NCBI GenBank assembly: GCA_013115125.1
Contig: JABANN010000204.1
Location: 1 to 53,272 of the forward strand
From: Perkinsus olseni
Taxonomy: Eukaryota; Perkinsozoa; Perkinsida
Length of the DNA: 53,272 nt
Direction of reading: 5' to 3'
Part shown: positions 13,407 to 24,397 of the stretch, one piece after another
Layout: each line of letters opens with the position of its first letter
Numbering within the stretch: the first letter of the stretch is position 1
Notes under the pieces: generated by a model
Databases searched by the model: none
Seen by the model: the letters and a program-made list of their open reading frames with translations, nothing else
What the model was told of the DNA's origin: nothing
Program-made: the position numbers and the translations under genes

Positions 13407-15446
13407 ATGTGCACTACCGCACCGCCAACGAGACCGTCATGGGAGGACTTCAATGGAATTCTTGATAACATCACTCGGACGAATGCGAGGAAGTTGACGA
13501 CAGAGAAGCCGAAGCAACTTGTAAGGAAGGCGATCGAGTTGGCTGCGTGGAAGCCACCAGCAAGGGAGGCACCACTACTAGCGTGAAAACGGGCACTTGT
13601 TAATCGACGGTCGCAGATTTCAGTGTCGACTGAAATTTGCCGTCGTCCTTTAGGGTGAACAGAAGTAACCCTGTTGGAATTTGTATTGAAATAAGTGGGA
13701 AGCGGACTGACCGACTTGGAAGCTCGCGCAATGCCTCGTTGCAGCGATGTAGTGGTAGAACGCAACATAAGTAGATTGGGCTCACAGTGAACGAGACAGA
13801 GTAGAGAGTAGTCCAAAGAATTGCTGTTGGTGATGGGGCCCTAGTACGATCGAGCTAGGGCGCTCCTTGAGACCGACTCATTGGGAACACAACTTTCTGA
13901 TCCAACTTTCAATTGCCGTATTTTGTCTATTGCCAGTTTCCACTTGGCTTCTCTAGAATCAGCGGACTGGAATTAACAGCACAGGTAAATTGTGTTAGGT
14001 ACTTCCTCGAGCGTTCGAGGAGCTTCTGACCAGGAAGCAGTCGGAGCCTCCACAGAGGGTTGACGACGACTTAGTCGTGCGGAAGGCCTTTGTGGGAGCG
14101 CTACGGCAAAATGGGGGAGGCAAGACGAATACGAAGCAGAAGAGAAAATTAAATTCAATTGGTGTGCTTTCAGAATTTCAACCGCCGCAATATTTGCGCG
14201 GAAAAGTCCTCGACGTTTGGACTGCACAGCGATGTGTGATGCCACTGAGGAGCTATGAGAAACACGTGCAAGGGCCGGGGGGAAAACGGTAGGTAAACAG
14301 ACTTCTTAACACACCTGACGCGTTCATACCAAAAATTCGCTAACGAGTAGAAGAACAAGCGACGAGGCACCGTACCAGCAGATGAGTGATTCAACCGTTA
14401 TCTTCATAACTCATCTCGAATTCGCATCCTGTGGAGTATTTCGGGACTTATTTTTATGCGCTGCGGTGAATAGGGGAATCCAAGGTTGATGATGGTCAGA
14501 CACCGAGGATACCAGTTTGATGCTCACCCCCGAGAGTTTGGACCGGCCGATCCCCGGAAGAGCGCCTCTGCTGAATTTAATAAGTATCTGGACCGGCATC
14601 TGGAGAACACACTGCGTTCGATGTACCCGCGGTATTTTGAACAGAAGGTAAGATCAAAATTCGGTTGTGGTCGTGAAAGTAGCATAAACCTGATCGAACA
14701 CACTGAGGAGTGTGAGAGTGGAGCTAGTTCGAGCTCAGTTCGATCGTGTTCCGTACCCAAGGCGATTGGTGATAGGGCACAGCCGCCGCAGTTGTGGCAT
14801 CAGATTTTAGCTAGAGAAGAGAAAGTTGATCACCCTGTGAGACAGCTGAGTCCGCAGTTTCCTTTAAAATCGATACAACACTAGTATGCAACTTATCGGA
14901 GGAAATATTGTCCAACGGGAAAAATATAGACAAACAAAAGATTGCTATCAGCGGTTGAAGGAATGGGACAGAGAGCACATAACGATTGGGCATTACAAAT
15001 GTTCACTGTCTTACACCTATCCTACTCTCGTGTCTGAGAGCTACATTCCTGGTTGATGGAACTGCTTGAATCAATCCCTCTTAGTAGCTGGCTTTCTGGC
15101 TTTCTCTGAGTAGCCGCTTTTTAGTAGTGGCGCCTGACTTGAAACTCGCACACAAGTCCTCGGAGCTTCTCGCCCAGGTTGATAGATGGTACTTTATCTT
15201 CTTCAGCGACGAGAAAACGAAAGATCAGCGGCCAAGGCTCGGCGAATAGCAGCCCTCCGTCGTGAACTCGAGGCGCAGGAGACAGCGCTCACGCCCCGGA
15301 GTGGCAGCGAAGTAGCAGACGCCAGGCCGCTGGATCGATCAACTGCAGAACCCTTTTCAGGTGAACTCTGTTCCTGTACCGCCCTCGAGAGTGAAGGTGA
15401 AGCTGACTGGTCGAGTGCATCACCTTCACCCGTTTGCGTAAGTTAG
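13407..15446 (+). CDS. Unrecognised basic protein gene, about four exons
   Basis: Product not recognised. Exons that join in phase: 13407-13520 (or start 13359; donor GTAAGG), 13999-14288, 14500-14647, then an exon beginning between 15177 and 15214. Sequence blocks: PSWEDFNGILDNITR, LPRAFEELLTRKQSEPP, a Lys/Asn-rich linker, LRGKVLDVWTAQRC, FDAHPREFGPADPRK, and a last exon rich in Arg, Ala and Glu (AAKARRIAALRRELEAQE) that looks helical. The basic, helix-rich make-up would fit an organellar ribosomal or RNA-associated protein, but that is a guess. Three acceptors for the last exon are possible, giving different C-termini. The - strand ORF over 13328-13816 is an alternative I consider less likely. 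Confidence 0.45.
14654..14695. repeat. Copy 1 of a dispersed intron segment (GTAGCATAAA type)
   Basis: GGTTGTGGTCGTG followed by GTAGCATAAA occurs here in an intron, again at about 24154-24180 in the intron before the Sec7 exons, and in a shorter form at about 44124-44144 in NAA10 intron 1. Confidence 0.55.
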
Positions 15447-17117
15447 GGCGAACCACTGCTTATCGACGGCTTCGCGGTGTGTTGCCGGATTGTTTGGCGT
15501 GACTCGGCAAAGAGCGTTCATACGTGGAGATCACAACTCGCGAAGTGCATTTCACTTGTTGACGAGCTCGAGACGACCAGTCACGCGTAATTGCTACAAG
15601 CTTCCGAGGAATGATAATTTCTCCCGTTGGGAGAGGAGATAGATTATGAATCCGCCTGTTGTCCGGTCAAGTTCGGAACGAAGGGGTCCGTACGGCGATG
15701 AGTAATCTCGAGTCCGGTCCGGTTTCATCCATCGTTGAAGGTACGTGAATCGTCACTCTAGAGACATCTCCTTGGTGTATCCCTGGAAGTGCGTTGACGA
15801 GGAGAATCAGTAAGGATCGTGTTGACCGTTGCAAATCAGCAGTCGTCTAATCAGATTGAAACGCCGTCTGAAGACCAAGTCTTGTTGACGCATGCGAACG
15901 GTGTTATCATCTCCGTCCCAGCTGAGCTTTTTGTTGTCAATTCCTTCGCTACTTCGTCATGTCCTTATTGCTTGTCTCGCCGCGAAACCCTCGTAAAAGC
16001 GGAATAGGTCAGTGATGCGTGAATAGGTCGAGTTGTGGTATCATCATAATAGTGACTACATATTCTGCTGAAAGCACGCCGTTGAAGTATTGACTGCGCT
16101 CTGAGCATGACCTTTCCGTTCTAGCTTTGATACTCGAGGACTATATCCATACTTTTTGCGGTGTCTCTTGGCTCAAGATCGAGTCTACCCAGTGCTAACT
16201 CAAGCGCGTCATTGACCGCGGAGTTACCCGTTAGGAAATGAGAGTGATACTAACTACGAATGGGATATCATCGAATGACTCAGACTCGTAGTCCGATGAC
16301 TCGGGAGTAATCCGTAGCTGTGGCACGCATACAGTCCTCCAAAGAAATTTGGGATATCGTCTTTTCGTCTTTTTGTTGTTGCCCTCATCGTTCGTAGAGT
16401 GTTGTGGCGTCCCGGTCATCTCAACACAAGTAGAAATATAGAAAGTAACTATAGAACATACAATACAAACATAGTCTACTCCGACAGCTGCGGGGAGACA
16501 AGCTTTGTGCCAACAATAAGCTACGAAAGGGGGACAGTCTTAGCACAACGTCACGGTCACAACAATTGGGCATCAACAGCCGCCATCTTCAAATGGGACT
16601 CGTTACGCAACGAAATTTATAGGGATACCTTCTACGACCCCACTGAGTGTAACCCCAAAGTTTCAGACCACAACTCTTGATGGGTGCCGAGATCTCGGAG
16701 GGTCCCTCGAAAAATGACATTTTTCACACATATTTGGCACATTTTTAAAATGCGCTAAATAATTTTGGAATACACGGCTTAAAACTCGGAGGGAGGAATC
16801 CCAGTTTTTACTGGGTAAGTACTTGAATTATTAATCTTCCGGTTCATTGCAGCACGCCGATGGAAAAAGTGTCTTCACAATCGCTATCCACCTTAAGTTC
16901 ACCACGATTCTCTGAGTTGTATGCTTGAGATTCGAATCTTTCATCTGCTGTCTTTTTATCACCCGCCGCTCATCTTCGACGTAGCTTCTCATCGGAGCGT
17001 GATAGCGTCAACGATATAAATTACCCGAGCAAGTTCCTGCTGTCATTATCAGGAGTACGGTCGTGGTTGAAAGCGGCTTCATAGCAGTTGATTCCCCAGC
17101 CCTTTACCTCTCGGAAA
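15447..17117. other. Gene-poor region with one doubtful ORF
   Basis: About 1.7 kb. The only ORF of note is 16399-16680 (+, about 93 aa, with blocks YNTNIVYSDSCGETSFVP and WDSLRNEIYRDTFYDP); it could be an exon or a gene remnant. No repeats or RNA genes seen. Confidence 0.4.
16399..16680 (+). CDS. Doubtful ORF, about 93 aa
   Basis: Open reading frame with protein-like composition, two cysteines and aromatic residues, but no recognisable domain, no clear start context and no flanking exons that I could join. The opening of another frame just upstream (a run FVFLLLPSSF) resembles a signal peptide, so a spliced secreted protein is possible. Low confidence. Confidence 0.2.
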   Translation: MLWRPGHLNTSRNIESNYRTYNTNIVYSDSCGETSFVPTISYERGTVLAQRHGHNNWASTAAIFKWDSLRNEIYRDTFYDPTECNPKVSDHNS

Positions 17118-18162
17118 ATGCAGATCCGTCTTTATCGTTCCATTGCTGCTCTGGCTCTCGTCTATAACAACGTCGAAGCTTCGGCCACGGTGCGAACCAT
17201 GGGCGCTTCCGCCGAGCTTTTTCCTGATAGCTTGACCAAGCGTGATAGCGTGAAAGTCCCGTCGATCTGAATTTGAACGGCGTGAAGACTGATATTCGTC
17301 CACAAGTAGCCGAAATCGGCAATTTTGACTACGACTCGCCCGAGCGAAAAGGATGATTCCGAACTTTTAGACCACGCTCTCCCCCGACTACATGTGGAGC
17401 CCTGAGCAGTTTCGTAAAATGAATCAAGAAAAGCTGGTGAGGCTGCCATCAGTTGCTGTCTTGAAGTCACATGAAGTATTTCCTTTAGAGAATCGGCAAC
17501 GAGAAGAGGGAAGCGAGAGGTGTTATGAGTGAGGCGAATCTCCTTCACCATCCTTAGCGGTCTACCATGTACGACTTTCGAAGATTCACGCCCTGCCTCA
17601 GGACGCTGGCGAAGCCTTTATGCAGATGACGGAAAAATAGATGATTTTCCCAGGTTGAGTCGGGAGAGAGTTGTAGGTTACCTCTCTTTGATGATGCTAG
17701 TTGAAGTTTACTCGCGCGTTCTTTCAGAGGATTGGAAGAGACAACAGAGACGCCAGGGGTGATACCGGAATGCTCGCATTCTGTCTTCATCGCTCAATCG
17801 AACTCGCGCAGCATCGAAGCAACCGAAGATTCCTACTCCGTTTCAGGCAAAAGAACGGTTAGTTTTGACGATGGTGAGTACCGCATTCGCAAAGGCTATA
17901 CCAAGGAAACAGACCAGTGGCGTGAAATGATCGGCGAGACGCGTGTAAGTAGCCTTCTCCTTTTCTTTCTGTCTGATACCACAACATTCGAATATCTTTT
18001 CAGAGAATCAAAGCGGATAGGAATCGAAGCAAAGGTGGGACCCGGGGCGTTCTCGGCTGACCCCCCTTGCATCGGGCGGAAGTGTCGTAGCGCCGTGCTA
18101 CTTTTGTAGGGAATTTCCGCGCCAGTACCAAGGCTGGGCAAACGCAGGAGAGTCAAGATTGA
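17118..18162 (+). CDS. Putative secreted protein of unknown function, tentative exon model
   Basis: The start at 17118 gives a signal-peptide-like N-terminus (MQIRLYRSIAALALVYNNVEA). Exons that join in phase: 17118-17249, 17371-17436 (TTLSPDYMWSPEQFRKMNQ), 17489-17519 and 17558 onward (VYHVRLSKIHALPQDAGE), with introns as short as 38 nt. A further block, 17729-17945 (DDGEYRIRKGYTKETDQWR), then 18004-18031 and a last exon 18110-18162 with TKAGQTQESQD then a stop, look like one chain, but I could not find a canonical junction linking the two halves near 17641. They may be two genes. No known domain. Confidence 0.35.
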
Positions 18163-19313
18163 AGCGAGTAAAGAGTGCATGTTGAGATACGAATGATGAG
18201 ATGTTGTTGTTGTCTATGAAGTGTCTGTTGTACAAGCTCCGTGTTGAGCTCGTCAGTCTTTCGAGGGCGGCGTTGGTTGTGACGTTCCAGTGAGAAGAGC
18301 ATTAAAACCCGCTAGTCGTACCGGGAGAATCCGAATCAGATAACTCATACTTGGAGTCCCGTGTTCTGGTAACGATGACATCGATAGCCAAAAGGAACTA
18401 CCTGCAGTGATTGATTAACTTTCAGCGATGTGCTCAGATATTGAGAGCTTTCTGCACAAACTATACACGAGATTAGCACGGAATCTTCATAGGGTAGGCT
18501 AGACTTTAAATTTCCATCGGAAACTAGCCTGAGACTCGTCTCAATCCGTGTTTCCACTTCATTGTCAATCACAGTTGAGGTTTTCCACTGTCAAACAACG
18601 GCCGAATTAACCACAAAGATTGAGTTCGAATTCGATAGCACCTCATTGGTCAGTAGAGAGTCTAGGCCAATAAACTTCTTTAACAAGAGCGGTTTGGTCG
18701 CGTGGTTATCCTGCATGCCTGTAGGCCGAAAGACCCTAGGATCAATTCCAGGTTCCGACTAGTGCGGATTTTGCCGACCACAGCAGTGAAGGTCACCAAT
18801 CGATTGAGATCTCCTTTACCTCCCGATTCGCGTTCAATTAACTCGATGTTGCTTCGACCGCTGCCCCTCCGGTCATGCGCCGTCCGTGTGCGAGTTTTGA
18901 GTCCAACGCCATGAATGGGCTCAATCAGACTAGCACTGATGTATCTTGTTTCAAGAGGGACCAGGTTGGGCACGTCTATTGAGCACAGAAAGCAGCGCTG
19001 AGGCGGAGGGTCGGGCAGACCTGAGATACTTTCTTTCCTCCCGGCAGGATCCGCTTCCACAACTGTTCATGCGGCTGTGTTTCAGATTGGCTCGATAGAT
19101 AAGCGGGAGTGTATGTACGCCGAAACGCAACAGTACGAGAGTGATAAATTAAAAAACATCGTTTTCCATGGGAACAGCCAAAACAACGCACACAAACAAG
19201 AGCGCGAAAGATTCGAAATCATGAATAACCATCTTCAGTCCAAGAAAATGGCGTCCATACCGTTCGGGATGATTCTTCCTCATTGAAAGGCATCGCTCAT
19301 CCGAACCGCGAGA
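18163..19313. other. Intergenic region with a tRNA-like sequence
   Basis: About 1.15 kb between a + strand and a - strand gene, so a 3'-to-3' spacer if both models hold. It contains the tRNA-like copy at 18691-18760 and nothing else I recognise. Confidence 0.45.
18691..18760 (+). repeat. tRNA-like sequence
   Basis: Box-A-like TGGTCGCGTGG and box-B-like GGATCAATTCC at tRNA-like spacing. Acceptor arms do not pair, so probably a tRNA-derived fragment or SINE head rather than a working tRNA. Confidence 0.45.
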
Positions 19314-20535
19314 TCAGGCTCTCCACCAAGTTCCGTTCGTAACCCATTCGAAAATGTTGAGGGCCTGCAAGTCTGGATGGGACTTCCACCTACCCCAGTG
19401 CAGCCCTTCGAGGTATTCGTTGTAGAGCCGCACTTGCTCCCAAGGGAAAGCAGTGGGAGGAGCCTTCTCACATGTCGGCAATAATTCTTCGAACCTGTCC
19501 GCGTGGAACTTGGGCTGGATAATCCTGAAAGAGACAGAGTGTTGAACAGGAATTAAGAGAAAAAGTTAAAATTTCGAGTTCGCCAACACTCCGTTGCACT
19601 GTGCATTTACTAGTCGCCAAACGCGGGGGGAAGGGGCGTTCAATCCTGAATTTCAGTATCGATTCTGGCATTCGTTTTCACGCCTAACTAGGTTCCAGAA
19701 GTAGTTGATTGAACAGTGGACTAAGGGTTTGTAAGGGTTGCCATTACGACCAGTACAAATAATCCGCGACTAATGACGAAGGGAAAAAGGTGCGAGCGCT
19801 GAATGAGCTCCCCACGAAGGCAATAGCGCTGCCATTCGAGCGGCGGCCTACAATCTATATTTGGGATCATTGGCAGTTTCCATCGCGAAACCAGGCCAGG
19901 CGTCAAACAAATCGTTAAGATAACCTTGGGCGATATCCGTTCCGGAGCTCCGCAATAGAGCTGCTTTGAGGGATGGCGGACTCCTAGTGTGAGAGCTATT
20001 CGCTGCGATCGCTTTTATTAGCGGCTTGCTGAATTTCTTCAACTCATCTTCACCGACTATTATTGAGTAATTGGTTTCCCTGAGAATAATACTGGATATT
20101 CAACAAACTGCCTCTCCTGAGTTTCAACAGCCCACCCAGGATCGTCTTTTACAGGGTAAATTCGATCCTGAGGGCGCTGGTGCAATTCAGGAGAGGCATC
20201 GCCAGGTAGAAAGCGAAACCGACGGCAATGAGATCAGTCACCACCCGTATGAGTATTGTATATGGGCCACGTCAGTCAGGCGGGGATGCTCGTCTTTTGG
20301 GCCTTAAACATATCCGAACACAGTCTGCAAGAGGAGACAAGGTCGACCCTGGTCGAAAACGAAGAGAAAGATACCTTACCCGTGAGTTTTCGCCATCAAT
20401 TGGGAATTCGCCGCGCTCGAGATCATCGGCATTCACAGGAGCAGAACGAAGAGCAGCCGAGTGCGATGATGATATCAAGACAGCGGCTAGGAGCAGTAGT
20501 CTCGACCGAAGGAAAGCGTGGAACGAAGTGGCCAT
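19314..20535 (-). CDS. Secreted protein of unknown function, four exons
   Basis: On the - strand the ATG at 20535 gives a clear signal peptide (MATSFHAFLRSRLLLLAAVL, then ISSSHSA). Exons: 20535-20380 (donor GTAAGG), 20288-20242, 20079-19852 (donor GTAGGC), 19524-19314; phases agree and the product is about 213 aa. Later blocks include VGEDELKKFSKPLIKAI, QGYLNDLFDAWPGFAME, PKFHADRFEELLP, FPWEQVRLYNEYLEGLHW and a Trp-rich end, NIFEWVTNGTWWRA. The small second exon has a weak GAG acceptor and is the least certain part. No domain is recognised; the aromatic, compact ending suggests a folded secreted protein. Its orientation opposes all neighbours to the left. Confidence 0.6.
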
Positions 20536-21254
20536 TTCAAGGCAAGGGAACCTCTTGAGAGGACCGTCTTCTTTAAAGTCTACGATCTGGTCGATGAGTG
20601 GTATAGGGCCGGCAATTGGCCCCTTTTCCTGCTCCTTGGTAAACGCAATAGCCAACCATTGGCCCATCACGGTATGCTCCGCGATGAGTCACTTCCAGCT
20701 GCCAAAACAGCGTCACAACGCGACCGCTTCATTCCGAACCAGTAGGTTGAAGCGGGTGAAACTATTCTCGATGCTCGGACGGAGTCGAAGATGAGACCGG
20801 CTGTTCAGTGAAAGAAGAAGAAACCAGGCCTGGGGTCGATCCCGAAGATCGATTTTGGAGACGTGTTCAGGAAACTCGGTCCTGAGATTTACCAGGGTTG
20901 AACGTGAACTTTGAAAAATGTTCTTGAAATCTAATCCTGTGACTAGTCCTAGGGACGTCTGTAGTGTAATCTTGTAGCCACCGGAGATCTCAAAGGGTTC
21001 ATTATCATCGCCATGCAGTGCCAGCCATCTTAATCACTCTGTTTATGGAAAAATCCTCGAGAAAGACAGGCTGCCGGGATCGAACCCGGGCGACCGCGAG
21101 TGACGTCGGAATATTCTTCCGCGCGCCAGGAAATTCCCCCTTCTTCTTTTCACGCGCCACTTTTCGCAGCCTGACTCGCGAGAGGGTGGTGTCGAAAAGT
21201 CACATCGGTGTGGTAAGGCCTCCTCCTCTGCTGCATCAGAACGACTTCGTTCCG
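20536..21254. other. Divergent intergenic region
   Basis: About 720 bp between a - strand and a + strand start, so it should hold two promoters. It contains an antisense tRNA-like copy at 21068-21104; no other element seen. Confidence 0.5.
21068..21104 (-). repeat. tRNA-like T-arm fragment upstream of the coiled-coil gene
   Basis: Reads on the - strand as CGCCCGGGTTCGATCCCGG, a perfect T-arm with box B. No convincing D-arm follows, so it is taken as a fragment of the same class as the intronic copies. Confidence 0.5.
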
Positions 21255-23723
21255 ATGGCGGCCACTGAAGCGACAGTTCGATCCTTGCGGAGAGCACTGA
21301 CCGAGGCAGGCGCATTGTGGTCTATCACGGACGATGAAGATACCCTCAGAGAGAGGCTACAAGGTGTTCTTGCTCTCTTAGCCGGCCCCTTTGAATGGTG
21401 TCTTAGGTTGACCATGGACGAGTATCCTTCAGGTCGCTCTGGGAGCGAGCTCGGGCGAGAGTGTTCGAGTGATGAGCGTCGGCTCCTGTGCAGTCTTAGG
21501 GAGCTCTCGGTCGTCGTAGTGGACTCTGGGGCCAACACGGACCGAGTTGAGACTGAAGACAAGAGAACGCAGGTGATCATCATCATGAGGAACGAAATTT
21601 GTGGTACACATCTTTTTCTAGTGGATTTCGATTTTTTAGGAGCTCTTCTTCACAATAAAGAGTTCACATGCTCGCCAGGACTTAACGAGGGGGGGGGGCG
21701 TTTATTTTATGATACTTCTTTGCTTGGTACTCGGCGAGGATGTCTATAGATCTTTCATTAGACTCTCAGCGGCATACGGCGAAGTCTTGTCAAGAAGGCT
21801 GTGTTCATTCACGAATGCAAAAAAAGTTAACCCAGTAGTATTTCTTCTTGGGTCAACCTAAAGCCGGGTTTCTATCTTTAAGTTTACCAAAGCCTAGAAA
21901 ATTTTGAATGTACTTTTTGGTATAACAGATGCTGATAAATAAGGTATTCCACTTAGCCGTTTTTCCTGGGATGGTTACGGCGTAACCCTGCATTTGTGCG
22001 ACGTGGATGTCGCTTTCCAGCGGAAGACGTAAAGCCAATACGTCGGTATAAATTTTTCATTGCGCAGCATCTCAGTTTGGCTCTAATATCGGTTCGCATA
22101 GGGTGCTATCTAGATTGATTGATCATACCAACTTTTCCTGAACGGACCTTTGATTAGTATCTGGGGGATACCTGAGTGCTCTTATCATGTTGTTAGGGCA
22201 GGCCTTGATAACGGGTCGAGAAGAGAGGGATGCGGCAGTCCAGACCGATTCTAACGGAGAAGTGGATCGGCTGAAGACGGAACTAGCTTTCGAGAGGCGA
22301 CGTGTGATCAATCTGGAGAGGCAGTATACTAGGTAATATAGGATGGATATTATCTTGTTTGGCGTAGTGGTTAAGATGTCGGGCTTCCTACCTATAGGTC
22401 GTGGGTACGACACTCGGCCCTTGTTTGTATAGCCGGGTAAACTGATGTGTTAGCCTGTCATTTTCTTGAGCATTTGGGAGATGTAATTCTTCCTTGAATT
22501 GAATATAGAGGGGACGTAGAACTGGATAGTGGGGTCGTTACCAACGAGTATTGGCGTGGATTTTTCCATCTTTGTGCGTCCCTTTTTATGTATCTCTCAA
22601 TTTTCTTATCTCTTGATGAGCGCGGGAGGGGACAGGGTCTCTCGCGGAGTCCGAGCGTGGTACAGTAGGAGGACATCTAAAGGGGAAATTCCTTGAGTGG
22701 TTATTCGGCAACTGTGACTTGTAAACATTGGGAACTTCGACTAGAACATTATAATACATTATCGCACTGAGTTGGTGGTATCTCAGGTCGGAGGTCGATC
22801 GATTGGATTTGATAGCTCGTGCCAACACTCTCGAGATCGAATTGCGGCGTCTTGAACAGGAGCTTGCGCACGATAGAGATCTTAATGCTCACAAGCACGC
22901 GAGAGAAGATACCTCATTGAAAGGTAAAGGTAGTGTGCTCAGTTTCCTGCGTCATCGGCCCCTCAGATCTCGGCCGGAGTATCCTTCCGTCTGTGGCGTC
23001 CCCGTGTGGCGTACAGGCTGTCCTGGGTGGTGGAGGGGGACCGACGTTATTACTGTCTATTATGGTAGTGCATTTTGTCGGTGTGAGTGCATCGACTTAG
23101 CTATCGGGAATTCACGTCTCGAGGAGGGTTCTTTGGCGTGAGAGTCTCATCGTTAGTTCATGAAGAATTCTTATGTACTTTACGATAATGATTTGATCTG
23201 TTTGGCACGCATGCATCATTCTAATAGCTCGAAAACGTAATGTTATGAAAGTCAGTAAATCACTATCGGAGAATATTCCATAAAAATAGTATAATAAAAT
23301 TGAGTATTCTTGCGGTAATGATGATGTGTAATAACATATTATCGATAATTTTCGGCTAGGGCTTACTAGTTGCCCTGGCTGTTTTTTCTCAATGCAACAA
23401 CTCTTACTGGTCTAAGAAAATCAGTTTGAATGTAACAGTTGAAATATCTACTGGTTTTCATACCAACTTTTCCCCAATTTCTCTCTGGCGGCGCAAATGC
23501 TTGAAGAATTATCGGAGTATCTTAGGTTGAAGCTGTGTGTACAGGACATGTCAAGCACCAAGATTACTGTTGGGTGGAGATAAGGTTGGCCTCGGACGAT
23601 TCAGGAAGACTGATCGCTGCTGGACGAACGCATGGAGAGAGGTTTTCGGTTGAAGACGGGAGGGAGTTGTCTTTTGGCGGAGCGAAGCTGGAAATGACGT
23701 GCCGGTGTAGGGTTTTACCGTAA
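21255..23723 (+). CDS. Small coiled-coil protein with C-terminal beta-rich domain, five exons
   Basis: Exons 21255-21363, 21433-21572, 22202-22332, 22787-22923 and 23545-23723 join in phase to give 231 aa. The N-terminal third is helical and acidic (TVRSLRRALTEAGAL, DDEDTLRERLQ); exons 3 and 4 encode heptad-like coiled coil (EVDRLKTELAFERRRVINL and NTLEIELRRLEQELAHDRD); the last exon encodes a different, beta-like domain (CWVEIRLASDDSGRLIAAG, GAKLEMTCRCRVLP) before the stop. I do not recognise the family. Intron 1 and intron 4 both carry the TATCTTAGGTTGA-type motif shortly before their acceptors, and intron 3 carries a tRNA-like copy. Confidence 0.7.
22350..22420 (+). repeat. tRNA-like sequence in intron 3 of the coiled-coil gene
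   Basis: Box-A-like TGGCGTAGTGG and a diverged box B GGTACGACACT at tRNA-like spacing, with a partly pairing anticodon arm between. Likely a decayed tRNA-derived insert. Confidence 0.5.
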
Positions 23724-24397
23724 AATTGTGAATTTTTTTGAGGTGCGAGTTTGCTGTGAAATATCTTGGTAACGTAGTTGAGAATCTTCGGGCTGGTACG
23801 AGTGTGTATAATTCCGTTACGGATCCTACCGTTTTGTATAACCAAGAAAAAAGATTCTCTTGAGGTTTGAGTATGCTGGGGGAGATAGTTTCTGCGCGAA
23901 GACTGTGAGCTGTTGAACTAAAATTTTTGAAGGGAGATTTTTTTCGTGCGCCGGAAAAATGTAGAATGGCGACGTTTGTCCTCTTTATTCTCATGTTAGT
24001 TTCATCCAGTGCGGCGGAGAGGGCCCTGAAGATGCTGATATGTGTGTGGGGGAAATGTGATGAGGGCAAGGCTTACTTGGCTGAGAAATCGTCACAGTGG
24101 GAGCCTGTGTCGACTCATGAGGAACCTAGAATGTAAGGCTTTGTTGAGGATTCGGTTGTGGTCGTGGTGGTAGCATAAATTTGAAGGGAATTCAATTGCT
24201 CGGAGCTGGTGCGATTGGGTGAGGATTTTACAAGGTATCCGTTGGACGGAGGAGGGTATCTTATGTTGAAGCACGTCATAGCCGGAATGACATGATATTA
24301 CTGTGGTATCTTAGCTGGAAGGCGATATTTGTGTTCTGAGTGCTACTAATTGATGCGCAGTTGATCGTCGTCGTCGTAGTTGTTGTTTGTCGTCATT
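23724..24397. other. Region upstream of the recognised Sec7 exons
   Basis: About 670 bp that probably contains the 5' end of the Sec7 gene. An ORF at 23966-24136 (SSAAERALKMLICVWGKC) ends at a good donor (GTAAGG at 24135) and could be an early DCB exon or, alone, a 56-aa signal-peptide ORF. Two copies of the TATCTTAGGTTGA-type motif (24257, 24304) and a GTAGCATAAA copy (24152-24180) lie here. Confidence 0.45.

Noticed and set aside
13328-13816. 162-aa - strand ORF
   Set aside because: The + strand exon 13407-13520 ends at a strong GTAAGG donor and joins in phase to 13999; the - strand frame shows no splice partners.
23966-24136. Independent 56-aa secreted peptide gene
   Set aside because: It has a signal-like start, but its apparent stop overlaps a good splice donor and its sequence suits a DCB-region exon of the Sec7 gene; not separated without transcript data.
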